This document shows, in pieces, positions 24,230-32,798 of a stretch of DNA of 64,000 nucleotides. This stretch comes from Palsa-506 sp963755815. Its GTDB lineage: Bacteria > Actinomycetota > Actinomycetes > Streptosporangiales > Streptosporangiaceae. The notes under the pieces are model-generated. The model had not been told where the DNA came from and searched no databases. It saw only the letters and a list, made by a program, of their open reading frames with translations. Within the stretch, counting starts at the first letter, position 1; the number at the start of each line of letters is the position of its first letter. Both the position numbers and the translations under genes were made by a program. The stretch spans positions 444,985-508,984 of the forward strand of contig CAVWLF010000010.1 in NCBI GenBank assembly GCA_963755815.1. Reading direction: 5' to 3'.

Positions 24230-25684
24230 TCAGGCCCGGGTGGCCGGCGCCTGCTGGTCGGCCGGGTCCGCGGCCTCCCGCTGGAGATCGAGGTAGACCT
24301 CCCGCACCCTGATCGGGGCAAACGGCCAGGCGTGATTGACCCGGGCCCAGCCGGCGAAGGCCAGCAGCCCGCCGCCGATCCAGGCCAGCGAGAGCCAGAT
24401 GGCCAGGCCGGTAGCCGACTTGTAGACGTACAGCCAGCCGATCAGCGCCAGCAGGCTCGGCACCGGGTAAAGCCATTGCCGGTAGGGGCGGCGCAGGCCC
24501 GGCTGCCGGCGGCGGAGCACGGTCAGGGCCACGATCTGGGCGACCGACTGAACCAGTACCGCGACCGCGGTCAGCATGTTGATCACGGTGGTCAGCGTCA
24601 GGAATGAGCCCGCGGCCGTGATGGCTCCCATCACCAGCAGCGCCACGTGCGGGAAATCGAACCGCGGGTGCAGCCGGCCGAACACGCCGAAGAACACCTT
24701 GTCGCGTGCCGCGTGGAAGGGCACCCGGGAGCCGCCGAGCAGCCCGGCGAATACCGATGCGGCCGCGGTGATGATGATCAGCCCGGTGACCAGCTTGGCC
24801 GGTCCCGGCCCCCAGGCCGTGGTCACGGCCAGCGACGCCACCGAGTCGGACTTGGCGACGTCGTGCCACGGGACGACGCCGAGGACGCCAATATTCAGCG
24901 CCAGGTAGATGAGCATCATGCCGAAGATGGAGTAGATGATCGAGCGCGGCATGGTGCGGCCCGGGTCCTTCAACTCGTCGCCCATGTAGGCGACCGTGTT
25001 ATAGCCGAGATAGTCATAGATGGCGATGAGCAGCCCGGCGCCGAGCCCGGCGAAGAAGCGGCTGTCGAGATGGAATGCGCCGGCCGGGTAGGTGAAAGCC
25101 AGGTGCGGGCTGAAGTGCGTGAAGCAGGCCGCGATCACGGTCACCACTGTGATCAGCATGATGATCCAGAGCGCGGTGGTGAGCAGCCGGATCGACTCGA
25201 TCCGCCGGTACAGCGCCGCCACGATGAGGACGACGGCGCCCAGCCCGATCAGGTGACCGGTGAGCGAGCTCATCTGCGGGAAGTAGAAGCCCAGATATTG
25301 AACGAGCCCGATAATGCCGGTCGACATGATCAGCGGGATGCTGATCACCGCGGTCCAGACGAACAGGAACGGCATCAGCTTTCCGGTCCGGTACTGGAAG
25401 GCCTCGCGCAGGTAGATGTATGTTCCGCCGGCGCCCGGCATCGCGGCGCCAAGCTCGGCCCAGACCAGCCCGTCCGTGATGGCCAGCAGCGCGCCGACGA
25501 TCCAGCCGAGGATGGCCTGCGGGCCGCCCATCGTCGCCACCATGATCGGGATGGTGATGAACGGGCCGATCCCGCACATTTGCGTCATGTTGATCGCCGT
25601 CGCCGACAGCGGCCCGACGGAGCGGTGGAAGTGGCCGGAACCAGCTGACCGCGCCGGGACCGATGCCGGATTGGATGTCGTCAT
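24230..25684 (-). CDS. APC-superfamily amino acid permease
   Basis: This 484-residue protein has 12 predicted membrane helices of the APC fold. Helix 1 contains the unwound GIGPFITIPIMVATMGGPQAILGW; WAELGAAMPGAGGTYIYLREAF (helix 2 and the following loop) and GYNTVAYMGDELKDPGRTMPRSI (helix 6 to 7) are diagnostic for basic/neutral amino acid or polyamine transporters. Substrate not predictable. It has its own promoter space upstream (about 120 bases) and is followed by ~130 bases before the MFS start. Confidence 0.93.
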   Translation of the reverse strand: MTTSNPASVPARSAGSGHFHRSVGPLSATAINMTQMCGIGPFITIPIMVATMGGPQAILGWIVGALLAITDGLVWAELGAAMPGAGGTYIYLREAFQYRTGKLMPFLFVWTAVISIPLIMSTGIIGLVQYLGFYFPQMSSLTGHLIGLGAVVLIVAALYRRIESIRLLTTALWIIMLITVVTVIAACFTHFSPHLAFTYPAGAFHLDSRFFAGLGAGLLIAIYDYLGYNTVAYMGDELKDPGRTMPRSIIYSIFGMMLIYLALNIGVLGVVPWHDVAKSDSVASLAVTTAWGPGPAKLVTGLIIITAAASVFAGLLGGSRVPFHAARDKVFFGVFGRLHPRFDFPHVALLVMGAITAAGSFLTLTTVINMLTAVAVLVQSVAQIVALTVLRRRQPGLRRPYRQWLYPVPSLLALIGWLYVYKSATGLAIWLSLAWIGGGLLAFAGWARVNHAWPFAPIRVREVYLDLQREAADPADQQAPATRA

Positions 25685-25804
25685 CGAGCCTCCTCAGCCT
25701 CGCGCGACATCCGCTACCCGGCTCGACTACGTCAAAACCAGGACATTCTGGCTGGCCGGCCAGGCCTCACCCGCCACCAGGTTCAGCTGGAACGGTCGGG
25801 CGAT

Positions 25805-26197
25805 TCAGCCGGGACGGCCGGGCGGCGCGGCCAGGCTGAGGTGCATGCTCGCGAGCTGCCAGCGGCCCGCATCGCGGACGAACACGTGCGTTACCCGGAA
25901 CTCGCCGTCGGCCGGGCGGCCCTGATGGGTCGCCTGCTGCGTCTGCCGGCCGATCGCGATCGCGGTCTCGCCGAAGTCGCGCACCTGGACCTCGTCCCAG
26001 GTGAGCGAGCTGGTGACCAGCTGGCCGGGCGCATAGCGGTCCAGCCATTGCGCTTTGTCCAGGACGAAGCCGAACGGGCCGACCAGCCGGAAGTCCGGCG
26101 CCGTCAGCTCGTCGAGCGCGGCGGTGTCGGCGGATTGCTCGGCGCTGGCCCACCGGGAACCGATGGCGAGTATCTCAGCGCGGGTGTCGTTCGTCAT
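25805..26197 (-). CDS. NTF2-like (SnoaL/DUF4440-type) protein
   Basis: This 130-residue protein has the cone-shaped NTF2 fold: helix SRWASAEQSADTAALDELTAPDFRLVGPFGFVLDKAQWLDRYAPG, followed by curved strands (LTWDEVQVRDFGETAIAIGRQTQ, GEFRVTHVFVRDAGRWQLASMHLS). Members serve as small isomerases, cyclases or binding proteins; no specific function is evident. Its start overlaps the SDR gene stop as ATGA, so the two are translated together and may act on the same substrate. Confidence 0.9.
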   Translation of the reverse strand: MTNDTRAEILAIGSRWASAEQSADTAALDELTAPDFRLVGPFGFVLDKAQWLDRYAPGQLVTSSLTWDEVQVRDFGETAIAIGRQTQQATHQGRPADGEFRVTHVFVRDAGRWQLASMHLSLAAPPGRPG

Positions 26198-27096
26198 TGG
26201 GGCCCGTCTCCCTCGATCAGCCCATCTCTCTCGATCAGCCCATCTCTCTCGATCAGCTCAGCGGACGGCCGGGTCATCGGCTGGCCGGGCCGGTACATCT
26301 GCGGTGGCTTGTTCCCGGCGGACTGGCCGCCGTCGATCGGGAGCACGATCCCGGTGATGAACGAGGACTGCGCCGAGCAGAGCCACAGCACGGCCCGGGC
26401 CACCTCCGCGGCCGTGCCGGTTCGCCGCATGGGCGTGGACAGCCCGGCCAGCCGCTGCGCCTCCGGGCCCGCGGCCTGCAGATGGTGCGTCAGGATCGGC
26501 CCGGGCGCCACCACGTTGACCCGGATGCCCTGGTCGGCGTAGTCGAGCGCCGCGACCTTGGTCAGGCCGATGATCCCGGCCTTGCCCGCGACGTACGCCG
26601 CGAGGTTGGCCGTGCCGTTCACCCCGGCGATCGAGGCCATGTTCACGATCGCGCCGCCGCCGCCGCGCAGCATGGCCGGGATCTGGAACTTCATCCCCAG
26701 GAACGTGCCGCGGATGTTGGTGGCGATGCCCCGGTCGAACTCACCGGCGTCGATATCGGCCAGCGGCGCCGGCATCGGCCCGTCGGTGGCGTTGTTGAAC
26801 GCGGCGTCGAGCCGCCCGTAGGCGGCCAGGCCGCGGTCGACCAGGTTGCGCATCGACTCGGCGTCGGCCACGTCGGTGCGCACGGCGATCGCCCGGCCGC
26901 CGCCGGCCTCGATGCGCTTAACGACGGATTCCAGGGCGGTGATGTCGCGGGCGCCCAGGACAACGGCGGCGCCCGCGGCGGCGAACGCCTCGGCCGTGGC
27001 CGCCCCGATGCCCTTGCTGGCGCCGGCCACCAGGGCCACCCGGCCGGTCATCGCCGGGCCGCCCGACGTCAGATCATCGATCGGCAGGTCATCCAT
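26194..27096 (-). CDS. short-chain dehydrogenase/reductase (SDR)
   Basis: This 300-residue NAD(P)-dependent oxidoreductase has the cofactor motif VALVAGASKGIGAATA, the FNNA strand-4 motif, catalytic Ser in NMASIAGVNG, and YVAGK with the catalytic Tyr and Lys; the C-terminal GTAAEVARAVLWLCSAQSSFITGIVLPIDGGQS is standard. The last ~25 residues (IERDGLIERDGLIE) are an extra tail made by an 18-base tandem repeat. GAGGAGG precedes the ATG at 27096. Divergent from a MarR gene with palindromic operators between them. Confidence 0.94.
   Translation of the reverse strand: MDDLPIDDLTSGGPAMTGRVALVAGASKGIGAATAEAFAAAGAAVVLGARDITALESVVKRIEAGGGRAIAVRTDVADAESMRNLVDRGLAAYGRLDAAFNNATDGPMPAPLADIDAGEFDRGIATNIRGTFLGMKFQIPAMLRGGGGAIVNMASIAGVNGTANLAAYVAGKAGIIGLTKVAALDYADQGIRVNVVAPGPILTHHLQAAGPEAQRLAGLSTPMRRTGTAAEVARAVLWLCSAQSSFITGIVLPIDGGQSAGNKPPQMYRPGQPMTRPSAELIERDGLIERDGLIEGDGPQ
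26215..26256 (-). repeat. 18-base tandem repeat at the 3' end of the SDR gene
   Basis: GATCAGCCCATCTCTCTC occurs at 26215-26232 and 26233-26250, with a partial third copy at 26251. It encodes the IERDGL units of the C-terminal tail. Repeat-number changes keep the frame. Confidence 0.8.
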
Positions 27097-27125
27097 GAGC
27101 TTCCCTCCTCGCGTCCCGGCCGATA

Positions 27126-27166
27126 TTAGATATCTAAGAGTTAGATGTCAAACGATTAGACATCTA
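27126..27166. promoter_or_regulatory. two MarR operators between SDR and MarR genes
   Basis: A perfect 12-bp palindrome TTAGATATCTAA (27126-27137) is followed by an inverted repeat TAGATGTC/GACATCTA (27142-27149 and 27159-27166). Both share the TAGAT half-site, fill the divergent intergenic space, and would let one MarR protein control both directions. Confidence 0.7.
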
Positions 27167-27189
27167 TCCAAGGATGCTAGCCTGGAGAA

Positions 27190-27615
27190 ATGTCCGCTCC
27201 CGCGCGCTTGCCCGTCGGCCTGCAGCTCGCCCAGGCCGCGAAGGCCGTCAGCCGGGCCTTCGACGATGCCCTGGCCCAGGCGGGCGGGTCACTGCCGGTA
27301 TGGCTGGTGCTGATCTCGGTCAAGAGCCGGCAGGCTGCCAGCCAGCGCGAGCTCGCGGCGGCGGCCGGAATCCAGGGCGCGACCCTGACCCATCACCTGA
27401 ACGCGATGGAGTCGGCCGGCCTGGTGACCAGGCGGCGGGACCCGGAGAACCGCCGCACCCACGTGGTGGAACTCACCCCGGCGGGCGACGCGCTCTTCCT
27501 GCGCCTGCGGGACGCGGCGATGGCCTTCGACCAGCAACTGCGGTCCGGGCTGTCCGGCCGCGACATCGACCAGCTTGAGCAGCTACTGACCCGCCTGCGC
27601 GGCAACGTCAGCTAG
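27190..27615 (+). CDS. MarR family transcriptional regulator
   Basis: This 141-residue winged-helix protein has the MarR core SLPVWLVLISVKSRQAASQRELAAAAGIQGATLTHHLNAMESAGLVTRRRDPENRRTHVVELTPAG (about residues 34-100), ending with the dimerisation helix. CTGGAGAA precedes the ATG. It faces away from the SDR/NTF2 pair across a 93-base region with two symmetric sites, so it probably represses both units. Confidence 0.93.
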   Translation: MSAPARLPVGLQLAQAAKAVSRAFDDALAQAGGSLPVWLVLISVKSRQAASQRELAAAAGIQGATLTHHLNAMESAGLVTRRRDPENRRTHVVELTPAGDALFLRLRDAAMAFDQQLRSGLSGRDIDQLEQLLTRLRGNVS

Positions 27616-27660
27616 CGCGCCACTGCCCGGCCGCGGCATCCGCCACTGGCCGCCCGCGCG

Positions 27661-29268
27661 TCATCCCGGCGGGCCGCCGCCCTGGTGCGCGAAGTCCTTG
27701 CTGCGGATGGTGACCAGCGACACCACCGCCGAGACCAGCGCGATGACGGCCGCGACCAGCAGGATGTAGTTCAGGCCCGTGGTGAACGCCGCCCGCGTGA
27801 TCAGGCCCACGGCCTGCTGGGCATGCACCGGCAGCCGGGCGATCACGTTCCCGATCTCACCGGACTGCACGGCCGTCGCGATCCGCGGGCCCTGGTGCGA
27901 AAGGCCCGGCACCGCGGTCATCCGCGCCAGTACCTCGTCCCGCACCTTGTTCGAGAAGAGTGACCCCAGCAAGGCGATGCCGGTGGCGATCCCGACCTGG
28001 CGGAACGTGGAGCTGATGCCGGAGGCCATGCCGGCCTGGTGCGGTCGCACCACGCCGACCGCCGTGGAGGCCAGCGGCGGGTTCACCAGGCCGATGCCGA
28101 GGCCGCCGACGATCATGCCCGGGATGAGATGCGTCCAGGACGAGGTGGCGTCCAGCCCGCGCATCAGCAGCAGCCCGACGCCTACCATGATCAGGCCGGG
28201 TCCGATGAGCAGCCGGATCGGCACCTTCGAAGTAAGCCTCCCGGCGATGGTGGAGGTGGCCAGGATGCCGCCGGAGATCACCATTAGCCGTACCCCGGTG
28301 GCCAGTGCCGAGTAGCCCAGAATGTCTTGCAGATACAGGACCAGGTAGAGCAACATCGCGAAGATCGAGGCGCTGAGCCCGAACGCCGCGACTGAGCCGC
28401 CGCTGAAGGTCGGCAGCCGGAACAGATTCAGGTCGAACATCGGGTGCGCGATGCGCCGCTCCACGATGACGAAGGCAACAAGCAGCACGGCCGTCAGGGC
28501 AAAGCAACTCAGCACCAGAGCATCGGTGAAGGTTCGCTGGTTCGACTCGATCAGCCCGTAAACCAGGCTCGCCAGCGCCACCGTGAAGATCGCGAAGCCC
28601 ACCCAGTCGGGCCCGCTGGCCTGTGGCGACCGGGACTCCGCCACCTTCATCACCGCGATCACGACGGCGACGATGCCGAACGGCACGTTCACGAAGAAGA
28701 TCCACCGCCAGGACAGGCCGGAGACAAGAATGCCGCCGAGCAGCGGGCCGATGGCGACCGCCAGGCCGGTCACCGCGCCCCAGACGCCGAAAGCGGTACC
28801 GCGGTCCTTGCCGCGGAAGGCATCCGCGAGCAACGCCAGCGACACCGCGAACATGATCGCCCCGCCGACTCCCTGCAAGGCGCGGGAGAGCTGCAGCATC
28901 AGCGTGCTGACGGCAAAGCCGCACAGCGCCGACGCGCAGGTGAACACGACCAGGCCGATCAGGTACAGCAGGCGGCGGCCGTACATGTCGGCCAGGCTGC
29001 CCGCCGTCAGCAGGAACGCCGCCAGCGTCAGTGCGTAAGCGTCAATAACCCACTGCAGGCCGGAGAAGCTAGAGTGCAGCGCCTGCTGGATATCCGGCAG
29101 GGCCACGTTCACGATCGTGATATCCAGCAGCAGCATGAAGGTGCCGAGGCAGACCGCGACCAGCGTCCACCACTTGTTCCCGCGCTGCACCGGCTCCTGG
29201 CCGCCAGCGCGGGCCGGCTGGCCCGGGACAGGCTGACGCCCGTTCAGCTCGGCATGGGCTTCGGTCAC
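27661..29268 (-). CDS. MFS drug exporter, DHA2 (EmrB/QacA) type
   Basis: The 535-residue exporter has ~14 membrane helices with LLLDITIVNVALPDIQQAL in helix 1, SLADMYGRRLLYLIGL in the 2-3 loop, and MTEAHAELNG... as a hydrophilic N-terminus. It is convergent to the MarR gene at 27190. A strong stem-loop upstream insulates it from the acid phosphatase gene, so it has its own promoter in the ~150 bases between. Confidence 0.94.
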   Translation of the reverse strand: MTEAHAELNGRQPVPGQPARAGGQEPVQRGNKWWTLVAVCLGTFMLLLDITIVNVALPDIQQALHSSFSGLQWVIDAYALTLAAFLLTAGSLADMYGRRLLYLIGLVVFTCASALCGFAVSTLMLQLSRALQGVGGAIMFAVSLALLADAFRGKDRGTAFGVWGAVTGLAVAIGPLLGGILVSGLSWRWIFFVNVPFGIVAVVIAVMKVAESRSPQASGPDWVGFAIFTVALASLVYGLIESNQRTFTDALVLSCFALTAVLLVAFVIVERRIAHPMFDLNLFRLPTFSGGSVAAFGLSASIFAMLLYLVLYLQDILGYSALATGVRLMVISGGILATSTIAGRLTSKVPIRLLIGPGLIMVGVGLLLMRGLDATSSWTHLIPGMIVGGLGIGLVNPPLASTAVGVVRPHQAGMASGISSTFRQVGIATGIALLGSLFSNKVRDEVLARMTAVPGLSHQGPRIATAVQSGEIGNVIARLPVHAQQAVGLITRAAFTTGLNYILLVAAVIALVSAVVSLVTIRSKDFAHQGGGPPG

Positions 29269-29422
29269 GAAGGCTCCCGTTGGCTAGACAGCGGGTTCAC
29301 GCCCTGGGCGATCAGGTTCGCGACCCGACTGCCTACGATACGGTCCCCGCCGCCGGCCGCATCCGCCGCCTGACGCGACCGGTCCCCCAGGCCGGCATCC
29401 GCGCTCCAAGGCCAGGCCAGTC

Positions 29423-29462
29423 GCCGCCCGGGCTAGCCGCCAGGGCGGCAGGCCCGGGCGGC
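29423..29462 (-). terminator. double stem-loop terminator after the acid phosphatase gene
   Basis: An 11-bp perfect stem GCCGCCCGGGC/GCCCGGGCGGC encloses a second small stem GCCGCC/GGCGGC. It starts 13 bases past the phosphatase stop codon. No T tract follows. Confidence 0.6.
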
Positions 29463-29475
29463 TAGCCGACTGCGG

Positions 29476-30273
29476 CTAGGGAATGAAGTACATCGGGTTG
29501 GGCAGCTTGACCGTGCGGTCCGCGAAGCCGCCCCTCAGGTCACTGAACTGGTCGCCCATATCGGCCAGGATGTCGTAGCCTTCCGCGGCGATGTGCTTGC
29601 GGGTCAGGGACTTGTACTGGCTGGTGGTGCAACTGGTTCCGCAGGTCAGGTAGCCGGGCGGGTTGGTCGGGCGGAGGAACAAGTGGCCTTTGTTCGCCGG
29701 GGCCATGTACCCCACGGCCGCCAGGTTCTTCCGCGTGAGCGCCCGCTGGCTTACTGGCCGTCCGGTGATCCAGAACACCGTGATCCCGTGACTGGCCGCC
29801 CAGTTCGCCAGGGCTGGCATGCCGAAGACGGCCGGCAGCGTATGGGTCTCCAGGTAGGCGTCGTCGGAGGCGACCGTGAAACCGAAGCCCTGGGAAACCT
29901 CATAGCCGTAGGTCAGCAGGCTGGTGTCGTCGATATCGAGGACCAGGGCCGGCTTACCGGGCCCGGACTGGCTGAGCCGGGCCTGCAGGTAGCGCCGCGT
30001 CCGGGCGGCGATGCCGTCGGTCTGCCGCGCGTAGTTCGAATGCGGCGAGGCGACACCCGTGCCGTTCGGGTCGCCGTAGTAGGCCTGGATGCGGAGTTCC
30101 ACCAGGCCGAGATTGGGAATATCGGCGGCGGTGCGCGGAGCGCTCGCTGTGCTGTGGTGCCCGCTGTGCGCGCTGGCCACGCCGCTGCCGACCAGGCCGA
30201 GGGCGGTGGCGGCCATCGCCACTGCTGTGGCGAGCGCGTACAGGCCCTTGCGAGGAACTGGCCTAGGGATCAT
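29476..30273 (-). CDS. secreted HAD acid phosphatase (class B/PF03767 type)
   Basis: This 265-residue protein starts with a signal peptide (RKGLYALATAVAMAATALGLVGSGVASA, cleavage after ASA likely) and is therefore exported. The catalytic motif is VLDIDDTSL (DxDDT, nucleophile first Asp), followed by WITGRPVSQ (motif II Thr) and later DMGDQFSDL. Members hydrolyse phosphate monoesters outside the membrane. The ATG at 30273 has GGAGG seven bases upstream and puts the signal peptide in the right place, so I reject the in-frame start at 30309. The 175 bases upstream, up to the EamA stop, show no gene. Confidence 0.92.
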   Translation of the reverse strand: MIPRPVPRKGLYALATAVAMAATALGLVGSGVASAHSGHHSTASAPRTAADIPNLGLVELRIQAYYGDPNGTGVASPHSNYARQTDGIAARTRRYLQARLSQSGPGKPALVLDIDDTSLLTYGYEVSQGFGFTVASDDAYLETHTLPAVFGMPALANWAASHGITVFWITGRPVSQRALTRKNLAAVGYMAPANKGHLFLRPTNPPGYLTCGTSCTTSQYKSLTRKHIAAEGYDILADMGDQFSDLRGGFADRTVKLPNPMYFIP

Positions 30274-30448
30274 CGGAAGCCTCCTGTCCGGATTCTGCGT
30301 CGGGAGCAAGGCGAACCCGGATCATCGGCAACGCGCACCGTTCACCAGGATCGGCCGGGCCGTTGCACACGCTCGCACAGCGCATAGGGACCGTCAAGAG
30401 ATCGCATCGTGGTGGTCAAGAAGCTGAGGCTAGAAGGGCTGCGGCCTC

Positions 30449-31447
30449 TCAAGTACGCAGGGCCGGCGAGCTGACCGGCCGGGCCTGGTCCGGGCCCGGT
30501 CCGCGGTCCGGCTGGAGCCGCCGCGAGGTGGCCGCCAGGCTCACCGCCAGCGCGCCGCTGCAGACCAGCACGGCGCCAGCCAGCTGGATGGCCGTCGGCC
30601 GCTCGGCCAGCACCACCGCGGCCAGCAGCACCGAGGCGGCTGGCTGGAGCAGCAGCAGCAGCGACGAAACGGCCGCGGGCAGCTTCGGCAGCGACGAGGT
30701 GATCAGCAGCCAGCCGATCGTCTGGCTGGTCACCGACAGCAGCAGCAGCCACCAGAACGACGCCCAGGGGATCTCGAACTGCAGGCCGCCGAAGGCCAGG
30801 CCGAGCAGCAGCGCGCCGACCGCGGCACCGGCGGTGGCCTCGGCCAGCGGGCCGGCCACATGGGGCGTGCCGGTTGATGTCCGTCGCAGGATGAGCAGGA
30901 ACCCGGTGTAGGCGATCGACGTGCCGATCCCGTAGACGATCCCGGCCGCCGGGTGAATACCGCGCTCGGTGCTGCCGACCAGGCCGGATACCAGCACCAC
31001 GCCCGCCATCACGACGGGCAGCGCGATCAGGAACATGCGTCCGGGCCGTTCGCGGAACAGTATCCAGGCCGTGAACGCGATGAACAGCACCTGCAGGTTC
31101 CCGAGGACCGTGGCGATCCCGGCCCCGACCTCGGCGATGGCGTGATTCCACAGCACCAGGTCGACGGCCAGGAACAACCCGGCCAGCACCGCGCCGAGCC
31201 GGGCGGCCGGCCGCCGCGGGCCGTGCCGCCGCTGCTCGAGCACGGCCAGCGCCGCCAGCACCGGCAGCGCGAGCACGCACCGGTAGACCCCGACGGTGGC
31301 GGCACCCGTGTTGGCCAGCTTCACCAGCACCGCGGAGGCGGAAATGCAGCTGGCCCCGAGCACGGCCAGCAGGACCGGCCGGCGGCCGTCCGGGACCGGT
31401 CCGGCCGCGTTGCCTGTAAGGACCGTTCTGCCGTATGGTGCTGACAT
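30449..31447 (-). CDS. EamA/DMT-superfamily transporter
   Basis: The 332-residue protein has 10 predicted membrane helices in two EamA repeats (repeat 1 from VLLAVLGASCISASAVLVKLAN, repeat 2 from GIVYGIGTSIAYTGFLLILRR) and the Glu-containing end LAERPTAIQLAGAVLVCSGA. It probably exports an amino acid-like metabolite or drug. The ATG at 31447 overlaps the ATG of the divergent CGNR gene on one CATG, and a TTGACT-N18-TAGGGT promoter lies seven bases before it, so the mRNA is probably leaderless. Confidence 0.92.
   Translation of the reverse strand: MSAPYGRTVLTGNAAGPVPDGRRPVLLAVLGASCISASAVLVKLANTGAATVGVYRCVLALPVLAALAVLEQRRHGPRRPAARLGAVLAGLFLAVDLVLWNHAIAEVGAGIATVLGNLQVLFIAFTAWILFRERPGRMFLIALPVVMAGVVLVSGLVGSTERGIHPAAGIVYGIGTSIAYTGFLLILRRTSTGTPHVAGPLAEATAGAAVGALLLGLAFGGLQFEIPWASFWWLLLLSVTSQTIGWLLITSSLPKLPAAVSSLLLLLQPAASVLLAAVVLAERPTAIQLAGAVLVCSGALAVSLAATSRRLQPDRGPGPDQARPVSSPALRT
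31410..31439 (+). promoter_or_regulatory. leaderless promoter of the CGNR gene
   Basis: TTGCCT (31410-31415), an 18-base spacer and TATGGT (31434-31439) end six bases before the ATG at 31446. The promoter lies inside the EamA coding sequence. Confidence 0.6.
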
Positions 31448-32039
31448 GACCCCAACCCTACGAGAGCCGGCCGACAGGAGTCAAAACGGTTTTGGTGCTG
31501 ACCTGGTGGAGGCGCTCACGGCCTGCGCCGAGCTGATCAACACCGGCCGCTCCGGCGACGCGGAGGACCTGAGCCTGCCGGACGTGGCGTCGTTCGGCCA
31601 CCGCTACGCGTTCCACGGAATCCCGGCCGCGCCGCGGGACGTGCCGCGGCTGCGCGCGCATCGCGCCAAGCTCGATGCCATCGCGGTGGCCTGCGAGGCA
31701 GGCGACGACGCGGCCGCCGTCGGGATGCTGAACGCCCTGCTCGCGCAGACCGGTGCGGTCCCGCAGATCGTGGCGCATGACGGCCGCGGCCCGCACATTC
31801 ACGTGTCCCGCCCGGCCGCGCCGATGGCCGACCGGATGGCCGCCCACTTCGCCATGGGCCTGGCGGAACTCGTGGTGGCCGGCCAGAGCGATCGGGTGCG
31901 CAGCTGCGCCTCGCCCACCTGCCGGGACGTGTTCGTTGACCTGTCCCGTAACCGGTCGCGCCGGTACTGCGACAGCCGCACCTGCGGTAACCGGCTGCAC
32001 GTCGCCGCCTACCGCGCCCGCCAGGCCGCGGCCGGGTAG
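31446..32039 (+). CDS. CGNR zinc-finger regulator (ABATE domain)
   Basis: This 197-residue regulator has the N-terminal ABATE domain with the ALTACAELINTGR segment and the C-terminal CGNR zinc finger, CASPTCRDVFVDLSRNRSRRYCDSRTCGNRLHVAAYRAR (four cysteines, about residues 155-193), thought to bind DNA. It is divergent from and shares its start-codon site with the EamA transporter, so it very likely controls that gene. No ribosome-binding site is present, and a promoter ending six bases upstream indicates leaderless translation. Confidence 0.92.
   Translation: MTPTLREPADRSQNGFGADLVEALTACAELINTGRSGDAEDLSLPDVASFGHRYAFHGIPAAPRDVPRLRAHRAKLDAIAVACEAGDDAAAVGMLNALLAQTGAVPQIVAHDGRGPHIHVSRPAAPMADRMAAHFAMGLAELVVAGQSDRVRSCASPTCRDVFVDLSRNRSRRYCDSRTCGNRLHVAAYRARQAAAG
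31455..31484 (-). promoter_or_regulatory. leaderless promoter of the EamA gene
   Basis: On the minus strand TTGACT (31484-31479), an 18-base spacer and TAGGGT (31460-31455) end seven bases before the ATG at 31447. The promoter lies inside the CGNR coding sequence. Confidence 0.6.
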
Positions 32040-32075
32040 AAGCAGCGGCCGGGCCGGGCCGGGCGGGTCGGCCCG

Positions 32076-32798
32076 TCAGGGCCCGGGCAGGGACACCCCG
32101 GTGGCGGTGAAGCGGGCCTCGATGGTGGCGGCCAGTTCCTGCGGCACGGGGTCAAGCGACGGCGCGTCGGACCCGCCGCCAGCGCCGGCCGCCATCGCCC
32201 GGCTGGCCCGGCCGGTGGACCGGAAGCTGCCGCCGTCCCCGCTATCGCCGAGCAGCCCGGCGTCGGCGATGTGCTCGACGCTCTGCAGCGAGCCGCCGAG
32301 CGCGGCGGCATAGTCGTGGCCCTTGCGGATGGCGGCCTGGATGGCGGCCGCGCGCACCTGCGGCCAGGCCGGGTTGTCCCAGTCGACGTTCCAGTCAACC
32401 TGGTACACGCTGAGGGATTCGTGCGTGGCCAGGGCGGCGCCCAGCGCGTCCAGCAGGCCGAACGCGCGAACGGCGATGGTCACGGCCACGGCCGCGATGG
32501 TCCGCCCGGTCGGCTCATTACGGCCGGTCTGCTCGTTTTCCTTCCGTTCCGGCCGCGTCGTCGCGGACTGCGCCGACCAGGTCAGCTCACGCCGCCCGGT
32601 CTCCGCGGTGAGCGCCACTCCGCCCAGCGCGGCGAGGCCGGCGGTGAGGCCATCCAGGGCCGCGGCGGCGGCCCGCACCGCCTCCGGCTTGGAGTCCCCG
32701 GCCACCTCGATGGTGCCGGCCAGGATGACGTAGTCGGGCGTTACCGTCTGCCGGGCATCGCCGCGGACCGACAGCAGCGGCCCGGCCGGCTCGCTCAC
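32076..32798 (-). CDS. SIMPL domain (DUF541) protein
   Basis: This 240-residue protein belongs to the SIMPL/DUF541 family. LLSVRGDARQTVTPDYVILAGTIEVAG is the conserved N-terminal strand pair; SLSVYQVDWNVDWDNPAWPQVRAAAIQAAIRKGHDYAAALGGSLQSVEHI is the typical helix-strand core. No signal peptide is present, so this copy is cytosolic. The GTG start at 32798 overlaps the stop of the preceding dioxygenase gene (GTGA), so both come from one transcript. Confidence 0.87.
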   Translation of the reverse strand: MSEPAGPLLSVRGDARQTVTPDYVILAGTIEVAGDSKPEAVRAAAAALDGLTAGLAALGGVALTAETGRRELTWSAQSATTRPERKENEQTGRNEPTGRTIAAVAVTIAVRAFGLLDALGAALATHESLSVYQVDWNVDWDNPAWPQVRAAAIQAAIRKGHDYAAALGGSLQSVEHIADAGLLGDSGDGGSFRSTGRASRAMAAGAGGGSDAPSLDPVPQELAATIEARFTATGVSLPGP

